From: Pyrinomonadaceae bacterium
Lineage (GTDB): Bacteria; Acidobacteriota; Blastocatellia; Pyrinomonadales; Pyrinomonadaceae
Reading direction: 5' to 3'
NCBI GenBank assembly: GCA_030841085.1
Contig: JAVEDP010000042.1
Location: forward strand, 45,548-109,547
DNA: 64,000 nucleotides
The notes below the pieces were generated by a model. That model was not told the DNA's origin. It ran no database searches and saw only the letters and a program-made list of their open reading frames with translations. Numbering within the stretch: the stretch's first letter is position 1; every line of letters begins with the position of its first letter. The position numbers and the translations under genes are program-made. Of the stretch, positions 19,125 through 28,562 are shown in pieces.

Positions 19125-19733
19125 TTGGGCTTCTACCTGGAATTAATCAAAACGCTATTCCAAGCGGTTGGCGATGACGGAAAGTTGCGCAACCGCGTTG
19201 TAGCTTTTACGGCTGCGGCGCCCGGCGAGGGCGTGACCTATGTCGTGAATCTGATAGCAAAAGAGCTGGCGCTGCAAACAAACAAGCGAGTATTGCGCAT
19301 TGACGTCGCCGCTTTGCGCGAGCTTCATCTCGCCGATGCGAATTACGTTGCCAGGTATTGCGAAGAAACCGAGGTAGAAAATCTGCTCGCCATCTCGACT
19401 AACACAAAGACCCAAACGGTTACAACCCGCGGCACTTCGCGAGCAAGTGATTTTGATTCCAATCCCGAGTATCGCATTGCGTGCATCAAGGCCCTGCGCT
19501 GGAACTTTGATTACGTGCTGATCGATTGTTCGTCTTTGGCTGTGTCCGCAGATGCCACCACGCTGGCGCCGCTGGTCGACGGAATAAGTGTAGTAGTCAA
19601 GGCCGGACAAACTCGTAGTGCCCAAATCAAGCGCAGTCAAAAAATGATCGAAAGCGCGGACGGCAAGTTTCTTGGTTTCGTTCTGAATCAAAGACGATAT
19701 CCAGTTCCGAACTGGATCTATCAACGACTGTAA
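19125..19733 (+). CDS. BY-kinase-like (CpsD/CapB family) protein with broken Walker A
   Basis: About 203 residues from the TTG at 19,125, chosen because AAAGGGAAGGG lies just upstream and because the longer in-frame start at 18,972 would only translate the palindrome array. It aligns with the cytoplasmic ATPase part of bacterial tyrosine kinases: FTAAAPGEGVTYVVN (P-loop), VLRIDVAAL (Walker A'), DYVLIDCSSLAVSADA (Walker B) and a C-terminus with RYPVPNWIYQRL. The essential P-loop lysine is missing (GEGVT instead of GEGKT/S), and the arginine-rich A' continuation is degenerate. It therefore probably cannot phosphorylate; a structural partner of the chain-length protein, without catalysis, is my inference. 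Confidence 0.8.
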   Translation: MGFYLELIKTLFQAVGDDGKLRNRVVAFTAAAPGEGVTYVVNLIAKELALQTNKRVLRIDVAALRELHLADANYVARYCEETEVENLLAISTNTKTQTVTTRGTSRASDFDSNPEYRIACIKALRWNFDYVLIDCSSLAVSADATTLAPLVDGISVVVKAGQTRSAQIKRSQKMIESADGKFLGFVLNQRRYPVPNWIYQRL

Positions 19734-19742
19734 ATAGGACCC

Positions 19743-20423
19743 ATGATATTGCTCAGAAAAATTTCTGTCATCGCTTTGCTCTGCATCAGCGCGAGCCTGG
19801 TTGCGTATGCGCAAACGCCGACACCTGCACGACCTCCGCGACTGACCGCTTTCGGTGTTGAAGAGCGTTACGTGCTGCATCCCGGCGATGTGCTCGGCAT
19901 CGAGTATCGCTACACACCGGAGTTTAATCAGACAGTCAGCATTCAGCCGGACGGTTTCATCTCGTTACAGATGGGCGGTGATTTGAAAGTTGCCGGCCGC
20001 AATTTGCAGCAGGTACGCAATCTGATTTTGGCGCGGGTACGCGCGCGGTTGGAATCGCCGGAGCTGACGGTGGTGCTGAGAGAGTTTCAGAAACCCTACG
20101 TTGTAGTTTCCGGCGAAGTTGCGGCCCCCGGTAAGTTTGAATTGAGAGAAAACCTGACCGCGATTCAGGCGGTGCTGCTGGCCGGCGGTTTCAAAGACAG
20201 TGCTAAGTCGTCGCAGATTCTGGTCTTTCGCAAACTTAATGCGGATACGGCGGAAGTTCGTAGTCTCAACTTTAAGACGCTGAAACGCACCAGTGATTTG
20301 GAAAACGATCTGACGTTGCAGCCGGGGGACATGATTCTCGTCCCGCGAAACCGCATCAGCAAGATCGAGCGCTACGTTAGGCTCGCCAGCTTGACCACGT
20401 TTCTTTATCCATTGATGCGCTAG
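19743..20423 (+). CDS. Wza-like polysaccharide export protein
   Basis: 226 residues. Signal peptide 1-23 (ISVIALLCISASLVAYA), polysaccharide export domain at about 40-120 (YVLHPGDVLGIEYRYTPEFN, IQPDGFISLQMGGDLKVAG) and an SLBB domain at about 122-205 (PYVVVSGEVAAPGKFELRENLT, ending LQPGDMILVPRN). No lipobox. It is shorter than E. coli Wza, with one SLBB domain. Forms or assists the outer-membrane exit of the polysaccharide together with the preceding two gene products, which lie immediately upstream. Confidence 0.9.
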   Translation: MILLRKISVIALLCISASLVAYAQTPTPARPPRLTAFGVEERYVLHPGDVLGIEYRYTPEFNQTVSIQPDGFISLQMGGDLKVAGRNLQQVRNLILARVRARLESPELTVVLREFQKPYVVVSGEVAAPGKFELRENLTAIQAVLLAGGFKDSAKSSQILVFRKLNADTAEVRSLNFKTLKRTSDLENDLTLQPGDMILVPRNRISKIERYVRLASLTTFLYPLMR

Positions 20424-20485
20424 CTCGCTTGTAATTCTCGCGCGGCTCGCACGAGTGTTCTTCGAAATGTTTTCCCCTTGCGCCT

Positions 20486-21934
20486 ATGACAGCCCGCTAC
20501 GGACAACTGGCAAACTTCTTTTTGAAGATGAGCGACCTGGTGCTGATGCTTTCGGCGCTGTTGCTGGCGATTGTCATCAACTACGCGCCGTCCGGCGAGC
20601 CCAGTGTTCCTGCCTACGCGGTTGATTTTCTTTCCACTCGAATAAAACTCGGCAATGCGCTGCTGGCTGGATTACTGCTCGTTGTTTGGTACATCGCCTT
20701 TGAGCTGCAGGGACTTTACCGTTCGCATCGTCTAACCACCTTCGCCGATGAGATGAAAGAGATTGGCCGCGCCGTCTTCGCTGCCTCGGTGGCATTGTTG
20801 ATTGTGGCGCAGATAGGTCGCTGGGAAACGGTTAACTTCAAAACTACTCTCTACGTGGCGGCGATCGCCATCGGGTTGATTGGCGGCATGCGTGTCTTGT
20901 TGCGCTTGAACCTGCGCCGGTTGCGACTGCGCGGTCTCAACATCAAGAAGCTGTTGCTGATCGGAAATGGACCACGCGCGGAGTGGCTGGCGAAACAAGT
21001 TTCTGAGCGCACCGATTTCGGTTATCGCCTGGTGGGATACGTCGACGAAGAGCGGCGTTTGAAAGATCCCGCAGCCTTCAGCGTGCCGTGGTTGGGTCGC
21101 GTCGAGGACCTGGAGCGGGTCATTGCCACCGAAGTCATTGACGAAGTCTTCATAACCCTGCCCATTAAGTCGCAGTACTCGCGCATTGAGGCAGCGATCA
21201 CGATTCTGGAAGAGCAGGGAATCATGGTGCATCTGTTTTCCGATCTGTTCCCGCACAAGCTGGCGCGTTCGCGCGCCTGGGAATTTGAAGGAGCACCGCT
21301 GGTTTCGCTGCACAGCGCGCCCTCAATTAGTTGGCGCACCGAGGCGAAACGCGTAATCGACTTTGTCGGTTCAGTAGCACTGTTGTTGTTGCTGCTGCCG
21401 TTGTTCCTGCTCGTTGCCGTGGCGATAAGAATCGATTCGGCCGGACCAATATTTTTTATTCAGGAACGCATGGGCTACAACAAGCGGCGCTTTCGCATGA
21501 TCAAATTCAGGACGATGGCCGGCGACGCTGAAGCCCGCATGAAGGAACTCGAACACCTGAACGAAAAAGACGGGCCCGTGTTCAAGATTCGCAACGATCC
21601 GCGTATGACTCGCGTTGGCCGGATTCTGCGAAAGCTGAGCATTGACGAGTTGCCGCAGCTAATCAACGTCCTGTTTGGCGATATGAGTTTGGTTGGCCCA
21701 CGGCCGCTGCCGATGCGCGACGTGCTGGGACTGAATGTGGCGTGGCAGAAGCGCCGCTTCAGTGTAAAGCCCGGCCTGACTTGTTTGTGGCAAGTTTCCG
21801 GTCGCAGCAATCTCTCGTTTGAAGAATGGATGCAGCTTGACCTCGAATACATCGATCGCTGGTCGCTCGCGCTCGATTGCAAAATTTTGCTGCGAACAAT
21901 TCCAGCCATCCTGACAGCAGAAGGCGCAGCCTGA
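20486..21934 (+). CDS. Undecaprenyl-phosphate sugar phosphotransferase (WbaP/EpsE type)
   Basis: Initiates polymer synthesis by transferring a hexose-1-phosphate from a UDP-sugar to undecaprenyl phosphate at the inner membrane. 482 residues: four N-terminal transmembrane helices (about 10-145), a Rossmann-like domain (KLLLIGNGPRAEWLA near 154), a further membrane segment (VALLLLLLPLFLLVAVAI near 297-314), then the catalytic domain with GPIFFIQERMGYNKRRFRMIKFRTM, KLSIDELPQLINV and GDMSLVGPRP. The sugar cannot be told from sequence. Followed by the flippase 4 bp later. Confidence 0.93.
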   Translation: MTARYGQLANFFLKMSDLVLMLSALLLAIVINYAPSGEPSVPAYAVDFLSTRIKLGNALLAGLLLVVWYIAFELQGLYRSHRLTTFADEMKEIGRAVFAASVALLIVAQIGRWETVNFKTTLYVAAIAIGLIGGMRVLLRLNLRRLRLRGLNIKKLLLIGNGPRAEWLAKQVSERTDFGYRLVGYVDEERRLKDPAAFSVPWLGRVEDLERVIATEVIDEVFITLPIKSQYSRIEAAITILEEQGIMVHLFSDLFPHKLARSRAWEFEGAPLVSLHSAPSISWRTEAKRVIDFVGSVALLLLLLPLFLLVAVAIRIDSAGPIFFIQERMGYNKRRFRMIKFRTMAGDAEARMKELEHLNEKDGPVFKIRNDPRMTRVGRILRKLSIDELPQLINVLFGDMSLVGPRPLPMRDVLGLNVAWQKRRFSVKPGLTCLWQVSGRSNLSFEEWMQLDLEYIDRWSLALDCKILLRTIPAILTAEGAA

Positions 21935-21938
21935 ACGA

Positions 21939-23249
21939 ATGTTTTTCAGAAATATAAGGATGGTTTTCAGCACGAACGCACTGGCTCTGGTGTGCGGCCT
22001 GTTGACGAGCCTGCTTAGCGCCTGGGCGCTGGGGCCGGCTGGTCGCGGAGATCTGTTGATCGTGATGTTGTGGCCGCCGGTGTGCGCGTTGTTGGCGACA
22101 TTTGGCTTGACCCAAGCTCACCGTTATTGGGCAGCCAAAGATCCGTCATGCGTTTCTATGCTCTTCTCGAACGCGATACTTTTTTCGCTGGTCGTCGGCT
22201 TGAGTACGCTCGCCCTGGCTGAAGTCGTCATTCCGCATCTGGTTGGTCATCGCAGCCCGGAAGTAATGCGGCTGGTGCGCATCTACCTGCTTAACATTCC
22301 CGCGGCGCTGGTCCAGTTTTTGATGATTGGCTTGCTTGAAGGGTCGCGACGTTTTGGCTGGGCCGGCACTTCACGTTTGATTACCTTCGTGGTCCAGGCG
22401 GCGTCGTATCTGGTGCTTTGGTTGTTCAATCATTTGACGGTTGAGACTGCGGCGTTTTCGGCAATGGCCGGGCAGTTTGCAGCGATGTTCCTTTCGTTGT
22501 TTGCGGTTTGGCGTCAACTGCGACCGCGCTGGCAGCCGAGCTGGTTGCAATGGCGCAACGCGGTGAACTATGGCCTGCGCGGTTATCCCGGGACGGTCGC
22601 GGATTTTGCAACGCTCAGGATGGACCAACTGCTGCTTGGCGGACTTGCGTCGAGCACTGCCATCGGTCTTTATTTTGTTGCGGTCCGTCTTTCGGAAATT
22701 ACTGCCATCCTGGCGGGCTCGGTTGCTGATGCGGTAATGCCGGAAGTCGCGGCTGCGAAACACCATGACCGCGCGGACAATCTCCTGGCCCGCAGCCTGC
22801 GATTAACTGTCTACACGCACCTGATCGTGCTCGTCCCTTTGTGGCTGGCAGCGCCGCACATCCTGCGGATTGTTTATGGGCCAAGCTTCAGCGCCGCCGG
22901 CGCCACGTTTCGCATCCTGTTGGTTGCGTCGGTGGTGTTGACGGCTGGTGGAATCGCTGTCAGTGGGCTGAACGGCTTTGGACATCCCGGTCTTAGTACG
23001 ATTGCGCGCGTTTCTTCCGCCGTTGTTACCGTCGTCGCTTTGCTGACCTTGTTGCCGCGCATGGGAATCGCAGGAGCGGCAATAGCGTCGTTGCTTGGTT
23101 ACAGCGTGATGATGATTGTTGCGTTCGTCGCGCTGATGCGCCAGCGCGAATGCAGCATGTGGAGTTACCTGAAGCCGCGCAGCGGCGATCTGCCGCTAGC
23201 GCAGTTGCGATCGTTGTTCCGCGCCGGCATCCCAGCTGCGGAAATGTGA
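21939..23249 (+). CDS. Wzx-type oligosaccharide flippase
   Basis: 436 residues with about 12 hydrophobic segments in the MOP-exporter pattern, beginning FSTNALALVCGLLTSLLSAWALGPAGRGDL, a usual opening for this family. It moves undecaprenyl-linked repeat units across the inner membrane. It begins 4 bp after the sugar-transferase stop. The C-terminus is short and polar. Confidence 0.88.
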   Translation: MFFRNIRMVFSTNALALVCGLLTSLLSAWALGPAGRGDLLIVMLWPPVCALLATFGLTQAHRYWAAKDPSCVSMLFSNAILFSLVVGLSTLALAEVVIPHLVGHRSPEVMRLVRIYLLNIPAALVQFLMIGLLEGSRRFGWAGTSRLITFVVQAASYLVLWLFNHLTVETAAFSAMAGQFAAMFLSLFAVWRQLRPRWQPSWLQWRNAVNYGLRGYPGTVADFATLRMDQLLLGGLASSTAIGLYFVAVRLSEITAILAGSVADAVMPEVAAAKHHDRADNLLARSLRLTVYTHLIVLVPLWLAAPHILRIVYGPSFSAAGATFRILLVASVVLTAGGIAVSGLNGFGHPGLSTIARVSSAVVTVVALLTLLPRMGIAGAAIASLLGYSVMMIVAFVALMRQRECSMWSYLKPRSGDLPLAQLRSLFRAGIPAAEM

Positions 23250-23530
23250 AGACAGAAGACAGAAGACAGAGGTCGGAGGTCAGAGGTCAGAGCGCATGCA
23301 GAAGGCACAAGGCAGAAGTCAGAAATCAGAAATCAGAAGGCAGTAAGCAGAGGGCAGAGCGCATGCAGAAGGCAGAAGTCAGAAGTCAGAAATCAGAAGG
23401 CAGAAGACAGTAGGCACTAGGCAGAAGGCAGAAGGCAGAAGGCAGAGGGCAGAAGGCAGAAGACAGAAGGCAGAGGGCAGAAGACAGTTTTTGGAATCTG
23501 GAATCTGGAATTTTTGAATCTGGAATTTTG
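23247..23530. repeat. Purine-rich tandem array of GAAGGCA/GAAGACA heptamers
   Basis: About 280 bp made almost wholly of degenerate units such as AGAAGGC, AGAAGAC and AGAGGTC, all with purines on the plus strand, ending in TTTGGAATCTGGAATCTGG. No gene. It separates the flippase from the polymerase gene within one transcription direction. Confidence 0.85.
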
Positions 23531-23532
23531 AG

Positions 23533-25098
23533 ATGAGCGCAGTCTATCCGGAAATCACAGTCGCGGGACAATCGCCGGCGCGACAGTCGCCAGCGGGCCG
23601 GTCGCCGGCTTGGCATTTACCGGCGAAACAGCGACCGTCGCCAACGCGCCGCTCGCTATTCGTTTGGCTAGCTCCGCTCCAGGCTATTTGCGTTTTCACA
23701 GTCCTTGCCATCGTTGGTGGCGGACAAATCCTGCGCGGCTGGATCATGACCTCGCTACTTTTCTTAATGGCGTTGCCGCTGGTGGTCAGCCTCGAAGCGG
23801 GTCTGCTGGCAATGATTTTGTTCGAGCCGTTTCGAGGCCTGATACGCCGAATCCAATATCTGATTGTTGATTATTCGCAATTCGATCCCATTCACGTACT
23901 GACACCAATCGTCGCCCTGATGGCGCTCGGTCTGATGTTGCAACGATATCGCTTGAACATTGTGCGGGCGACGCCACTCGCCACTTCAGTTTCAATTCTC
24001 GCCGCGATCTTTTTCGTGCAGATTTTCAATCCGTTGCAGGGCGGGCTGATGATTGGCTTGTCAGGCGCGATGCTGATTCTTATGCCTGTCTGCTGGTTCT
24101 ATTTCGGCCAGGCGGTAAATCCGCGCTTCATCCACCTCGCGTTCAAAGTGATCGTGGCGCTCGCCATGATCTCTTCGCTTTACGGAATTTATCAGCTCAT
24201 CTATGGCTATCCTCAATTCGAGCAGTACTGGCTCGAGAATGTGGAATTTTATGCCTCCATCGGCGTGGGCCATGTGAAGCGGCCGCTTGCAACTTTCACC
24301 AGCGCCGAAGAATGGGGCCGTTACATTGCGATGGGCACGTTGATCGCTTTTGGATTTGGCGCCGGCGCTTCACGTCTGCTCAACCGCGCTGGGTGGTTCA
24401 TTTGCGGAACGATGCTCTCGACCGTGTTGCTTTTCACCGGACAGCGCACCGCCATTTTCGGGCTGCTACTTGGAGTTGCTTGTCTGGTCTTGCTTGGCGC
24501 TCGAACGATGCGCGGCGTGGCGATACGCTTGACGATGTTGTTGATTCCGTTGCTGCTGGTCATGGTTCTCGCCAAGCCGCCTGCTGAAGATGACATGTGG
24601 TCCAGGGAAGAAACCGATAAAGTCGGAACGCTGCTGTCGCACACGCAACGCGGAACGCTACAGCCAACTGGCGAGGACAGTTTGTATGTGCGCTTCGAAG
24701 TTTGGCAGGACCTGATTACAAACGTCATCCCTTACCGGCCGCTTGGCTCCGGCGCCGGCGCCGGCTCGTTGAGCGCTTTGAAGTTTTCCGACAACGTTGA
24801 AGAAATGGCAATCGATAATTTTGTTTTGGTGCTTGCGGTTGCGGGCGGTATTCCGGCTGCGCTGTTGTTTCTATGGATCCTGGGACGCGCAACCTGGTTT
24901 GCGTTTCGCCAAACACGACGGGCAGCGCCGGGCTCATCTGCAGCGGTTACGGCGCGAATCATCGCGGCGATGATGCCGGTCTTCATACTCAACAATATTT
25001 TTGGTCTAACGTTTTCACTTTATGCGGTGGCGCCCATCGGTTGGCTAATCATCGGTTGGATTAGCGCTGAAGAAGGCCGCGCGCGAGAAGCAAATTGA
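23533..25098 (+). CDS. O-antigen ligase/polymerase (Wzy/WaaL) family membrane protein
   Basis: 521 residues with about 11-12 transmembrane helices. The periplasmic loop typical of the family contains [19 protein letters not shown] followed by EEWGRYIAM, and a second, less hydrophobic stretch (about 345-395) precedes [10 protein letters not shown]. The N-terminal 40 residues are odd: [17 protein letters not shown] comes from a repeated GTCGCCGGC-type DNA motif, so the true start may lie further in. In a Wzx-dependent cluster it most likely polymerises the repeat units. Its stop overlaps the next start by 4 bp. Confidence 0.85.
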   Translation: MSAVYPEITVAGQSPARQSPAGRSPAWHLPAKQRPSPTRRSLFVWLAPLQAICVFTVLAIVGGGQILRGWIMTSLLFLMALPLVVSLEAGLLAMILFEPFRGLIRRIQYLIVDYSQFDPIHVLTPIVALMALGLMLQRYRLNIVRATPLATSVSILAAIFFVQIFNPLQGGLMIGLSGAMLILMPVCWFYFGQAVNPRFIHLAFKVIVALAMISSLYGIYQLIYGYPQFEQYWLENVEFYASIGVGHVKRPLATFTSAEEWGRYIAMGTLIAFGFGAGASRLLNRAGWFICGTMLSTVLLFTGQRTAIFGLLLGVACLVLLGARTMRGVAIRLTMLLIPLLLVMVLAKPPAEDDMWSREETDKVGTLLSHTQRGTLQPTGEDSLYVRFEVWQDLITNVIPYRPLGSGAGAGSLSALKFSDNVEEMAIDNFVLVLAVAGGIPAALLFLWILGRATWFAFRQTRRAAPGSSAAVTARIIAAMMPVFILNNIFGLTFSLYAVAPIGWLIIGWISAEEGRAREAN

Positions 25099-26312
25099 AA
25101 ATTCTTTTCTACAACCACACGGGCCAGGTTAGCGGCGCCGAGCGCGTCTTGCTGCTTATACTTTCGCGACTCAATCGCAGTCGCTTCGAAGCGGTATTGT
25201 TGTGTCCGCCCAGCGGGCAACTGCAAAAAGAAGCCAGGATACTGAACATTCCTTGCGCCAACGTAGAACAACTTAGTGCCCGGTTTACCTGGAGAATTGC
25301 AGCGCTCATTCTCTATTTCTCATCTTTCGTTTCGACGATGGCCCAGGTGCGCACGCAGGTACGCGAGCAAAGTCCGGAGCTGATACATGCGAACAGCGTG
25401 CGCGCCGGGCTTGTTATCTCGGCTGCAACCGTTGGGTTGGGAATACCAATTGTTTGGCACGTCCACGATCTCCTGCCGCAGCATCCGCTTAGCACCTGCA
25501 TTCGTTTGTTCACCCTGCTTCTGCCTCCGGTTCGCGTTGTATTGGTGGCGAATGCGGCGGCTGAAAGGTTCAAAGGAAAGTTGTTGCGGCAGTTTCCGAA
25601 GAGAGTCGACTTTGCAGTTGTATACAACGCGATAGAGGTCGCAAAACTGAATTCAACGACAACGAGCGGTTCAATACGCAAAGAACTGCGGATTAGAAAC
25701 AGCGATCGGCTGATTGGCATCATCGGCAATCTCTCGCCCGTCAAAGGCCAGCATGAATTGATTCGCGCATTCGCAAAAGCGCGCAAACAAATTCCCAACC
25801 TCGCGCTGTTGGTGGTCGGCTCAGCACTTTTCAATCGCGGCGATGGCTATCAGAAACAGTTGTCGGCGGAAGTTCGCGCTTTGGGACTGGACCATTGCGT
25901 GCGTTTTCTCGGGCAACGAAACGATGTGCCGGCGATTATGCATGCACTCGATTTGTTGGTGATGAACTCGCGTTCGGAAGCCTTTCCGCTGGTAGCGCTC
26001 GAAGGTATGGCGGCGGGCGTTCCCCTGCTGGCCACGGCCGTCGGTGGCTTGCCGGAACTTGTCACGCATGAAATGAACGGCTGGCTGGTGCCCTTGGGCG
26101 ATGAGGAAAAACTAATTGACGGTATCGCGGCGCTACTTGAGCGACGTGACTTGAGTAGCGAGATTGCAACGCACGCGCGTCAACACGTAATCCGAAATTT
26201 TCCCGTCGCCAAGTTTATGACGCGCATCGAGGCGATCTATGCCGAGACTGCTCCCAAACCAGTGCGCACGGTGAGAGAACAATTGGTGCCTTTGTCTTCA
26301 GAAACTATTTAA
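25095..26312 (+). CDS. GT4 family glycosyltransferase
   Basis: 405 residues, GT-B fold. N-terminal acceptor domain with SGAERVLLLILSRL and HANSVRAGLVIS; C-terminal nucleotide-sugar domain with IGIIGNLSPVKGQHELIRAFA, CVRFLGQRNDVPAIMHALD and the E-x7-E motif in SEAFPLVALEGMAAG. Starts with TTG overlapping the stop of the polymerase gene (TTGA), so the two are translationally coupled. Builds one linkage of the polymer repeat; donor and acceptor unknown. Confidence 0.9.
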   Translation: MKILFYNHTGQVSGAERVLLLILSRLNRSRFEAVLLCPPSGQLQKEARILNIPCANVEQLSARFTWRIAALILYFSSFVSTMAQVRTQVREQSPELIHANSVRAGLVISAATVGLGIPIVWHVHDLLPQHPLSTCIRLFTLLLPPVRVVLVANAAAERFKGKLLRQFPKRVDFAVVYNAIEVAKLNSTTTSGSIRKELRIRNSDRLIGIIGNLSPVKGQHELIRAFAKARKQIPNLALLVVGSALFNRGDGYQKQLSAEVRALGLDHCVRFLGQRNDVPAIMHALDLLVMNSRSEAFPLVALEGMAAGVPLLATAVGGLPELVTHEMNGWLVPLGDEEKLIDGIAALLERRDLSSEIATHARQHVIRNFPVAKFMTRIEAIYAETAPKPVRTVREQLVPLSSETI

Positions 26313-26319
26313 GAGAGAA

Positions 26320-27510
26320 ATGGAAATGTCGAGAATCGCAGTCTTTCACGACAACTTCGCGCAAATGGGTGGCGCGGAAAAGGTAGCAGAAGAAATTTAC
26401 AACCTGCTGCCGGGCGCGAGCCTGCATTCGACTGTCGCCATTTCCGAAATCTTGTCGCCGGGTTTACAGCAAGCAAAGATCAAGACGTCCTGGATGCAAC
26501 ATCTGCCGGGACTGCGCCGTCACTTTCGTCACTACTTCCTTTTTTATCCGCTCGCAGTCGAATCAGTTGACCTATCCAGTTACGACTTGATCGTCAGCAG
26601 TTGTTTTGGTTACGCGAAGGGAATTCGCAAGCGCAAAGACGCAATCCATGTTTGCTACTGCCACACGCCGATGCGTTGGGTATGGCGTTATGAGGACTAT
26701 AGCGAGCGCGCCGGTTTCGGCCGTCTGTCGCGACGACTCTTGCCGCTGTTGCTTGCAGTATTGAAGCGATGGGATTTGCGCGCAGCACGCCGCCCGGATT
26801 ATTTCATCGCTAACTCCGAGACAGTCGCTAAACGCATCAAGACTTTTTACGGTCGCGACTCGATCGTGATCCCGCCGCCAATTGACGTAAGTCGTTTTCA
26901 ACCCGATCCGCTGCAGGAAGACTATTACCTGGTGCTGTCGCGACTTGTGCCTTACAAGCGGATCGATTTGGCGGTAGCGGCTTGCACTAAACTCAATCGG
27001 AAACTCCTGGTCATAGGCGATGGTCCAGACCGTGCAAGGTTGGAAAAAATTGCGGGGCCATCGATTCGTTTCCTCGGCCGGCAATCCGACGAAGCAGTTG
27101 TGCGTCATGCGGCTCGTTGCCGCGCGCTGTTATTTCCCGGTGAAGAAGATTTTGGCATGACGCCGCTCGAGGTGAATGCGGCTGGACGGCCGGTTATCGC
27201 ATTCCGTGCCGGCGGCGCGGTGGAAACAGTGGTCGAAGGCCGCACCGGAATTTTCTTTGACAAAGCTGAAGCCGCATCGCTGATGCAGGCAATAAAAGAT
27301 TTCGAATCGTTCAGTTGGAATGTTGATGAGTTGCGCGCGCATGCTGCGAAGTTTGATCGCACTGTGTTTGCCGCGCGCTTGACTGAATATTTGCAAACCG
27401 TGGCGCCAATCCAGATGGGCGCGCTCCAGGCCAAACTCGAATTAGTTCAAGGCAAGCGAACCTCACGCGCGCTGACAGCAGCGCTCAGGCCTGCAGAAAT
27501 GGCCGATTAA
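26320..27510 (+). CDS. GT4 family glycosyltransferase, mannosyltransferase (WbaZ)-like
   Basis: 396 residues. MGGAEKVAEEIYNLLPGA at the N-terminus, then VCYCHTPMRWVWRYEDY, IANSETVAKRIKTFYGR, VIPPPIDVSRF, YYLVLSRLVPYKRIDLAV and EEDFGMTPLEVNAAGRPVIAF (E-x7-E). This pattern is common in mannosyltransferases of O-antigen and exopolysaccharide loci, so mannose is a plausible but unproven donor sugar. It begins 7 bp after the preceding glycosyltransferase. Confidence 0.9.
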   Translation: MEMSRIAVFHDNFAQMGGAEKVAEEIYNLLPGASLHSTVAISEILSPGLQQAKIKTSWMQHLPGLRRHFRHYFLFYPLAVESVDLSSYDLIVSSCFGYAKGIRKRKDAIHVCYCHTPMRWVWRYEDYSERAGFGRLSRRLLPLLLAVLKRWDLRAARRPDYFIANSETVAKRIKTFYGRDSIVIPPPIDVSRFQPDPLQEDYYLVLSRLVPYKRIDLAVAACTKLNRKLLVIGDGPDRARLEKIAGPSIRFLGRQSDEAVVRHAARCRALLFPGEEDFGMTPLEVNAAGRPVIAFRAGGAVETVVEGRTGIFFDKAEAASLMQAIKDFESFSWNVDELRAHAAKFDRTVFAARLTEYLQTVAPIQMGALQAKLELVQGKRTSRALTAALRPAEMAD

Positions 27511-27702
27511 CTGCCCGCCTTCGCATCACTCTAACCCGCGATTTTTCTGGCAAATCTGGCCTTTTACAACTTTCTATCTCTGTAGACCAGAACCCATAGG
27601 TGCGCCAGGTCCAATACCGAGTTATTTCTCGACTGGCGCGCCAAAGTGATAACTCCGCCGCTCGATTGCTTGTGAGAACGGCCGCAGCCACAGGAGGCGA
27701 TA

Positions 27703-28551
27703 GTGATTTACAGCATGGTGCTCTCGGCGTTGTTCGCGGAACTGACCGCGCGCCTGACGAGTCTGAACGATCAAATACTTGCCGGCATGAACGGCATGGC
27801 CGGACGCTCGTGGTTTTTCGACAGCATCGTCGGCCTCACCCAAGGTAACGATCTCATCAAGGCGGGCCTGATTGGTTGTTGCTTCTTCGCCGCCTGGTAC
27901 AGCGGCAAGACTTTGGAAGACACTCGGGTGCGGCGCAAGGTTTTGCTCATGACTCTGGTCGCCGCTGTTTGCGTGTTGGCCACTACGAAGGTGTTGTCAC
28001 ATACCATCTTTCTGCCGCGCCCCGCGATCGAGTCTCAGAAAATCTATCACCTAAGCGGCCAGGAACTGGTTGAAATGAAGCGAACGAATGTGCGCACGGC
28101 GCTGGATGAGGAAAGCCAAAAAGACCATCGCGATCTCGTGAATGGCGATGTCAAAACAAATGACCTTGGATCTTTTCCAAGCGATCACGCCGGGTTCTTT
28201 CTCGCCATCTCGCTGGGAATTTTTCTGGCTTCGCGGCGAATAGGACTAGTTGCAATCGGATGGACCGTGTTTGTGATTCTTGCCGGCAAAATGATTCAGG
28301 CGGAGCACTCACCACTCGACATCGCGGCCGGAGCCGCCGTGGCAATCACCGAGTTATCAGTGCTTCGCTTTGCAGCGCAATCACGGCTGGGCGCAATCCT
28401 CGACAAGATTAGTTTGTGGACGTTCAAGTACAACGCGCTCTCCGCGGCGCTTCTTTTTGCAATCGTATTTGAAATTTCGAGCACGCTCTTTCACGTAAGG
28501 GCGTTGCTCGCCCTACTCGCGGCTGCGAGAGTCCATCTGATGGTCGGATAG
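27703..28551 (+). CDS. PAP2-family membrane phosphatase
   Basis: 282 residues, about six transmembrane helices. The three phosphatase motifs are visible: KVLSHTIFLPRP near 93-104 (longer K-to-RP spacing than usual), FPSDHAGF near 158-165 and GKMIQAEHSPLDI near 194-206. The family dephosphorylates lipid pyrophosphates; in this setting recycling undecaprenyl pyrophosphate released by polymerisation is a fair inference. The start is the GTG at 27,703 after AGGAGG; an ATG follows at 27,715. Confidence 0.85.
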   Translation: MIYSMVLSALFAELTARLTSLNDQILAGMNGMAGRSWFFDSIVGLTQGNDLIKAGLIGCCFFAAWYSGKTLEDTRVRRKVLLMTLVAAVCVLATTKVLSHTIFLPRPAIESQKIYHLSGQELVEMKRTNVRTALDEESQKDHRDLVNGDVKTNDLGSFPSDHAGFFLAISLGIFLASRRIGLVAIGWTVFVILAGKMIQAEHSPLDIAAGAAVAITELSVLRFAAQSRLGAILDKISLWTFKYNALSAALLFAIVFEISSTLFHVRALLALLAAARVHLMVG

Positions 28552-28562
28552 CGAGAAAGAAT

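Noticed and set aside
23247..23530. Possible CRISPR array
   Set aside because: Units are degenerate heptamers without spacers; there are no cas genes in the window.
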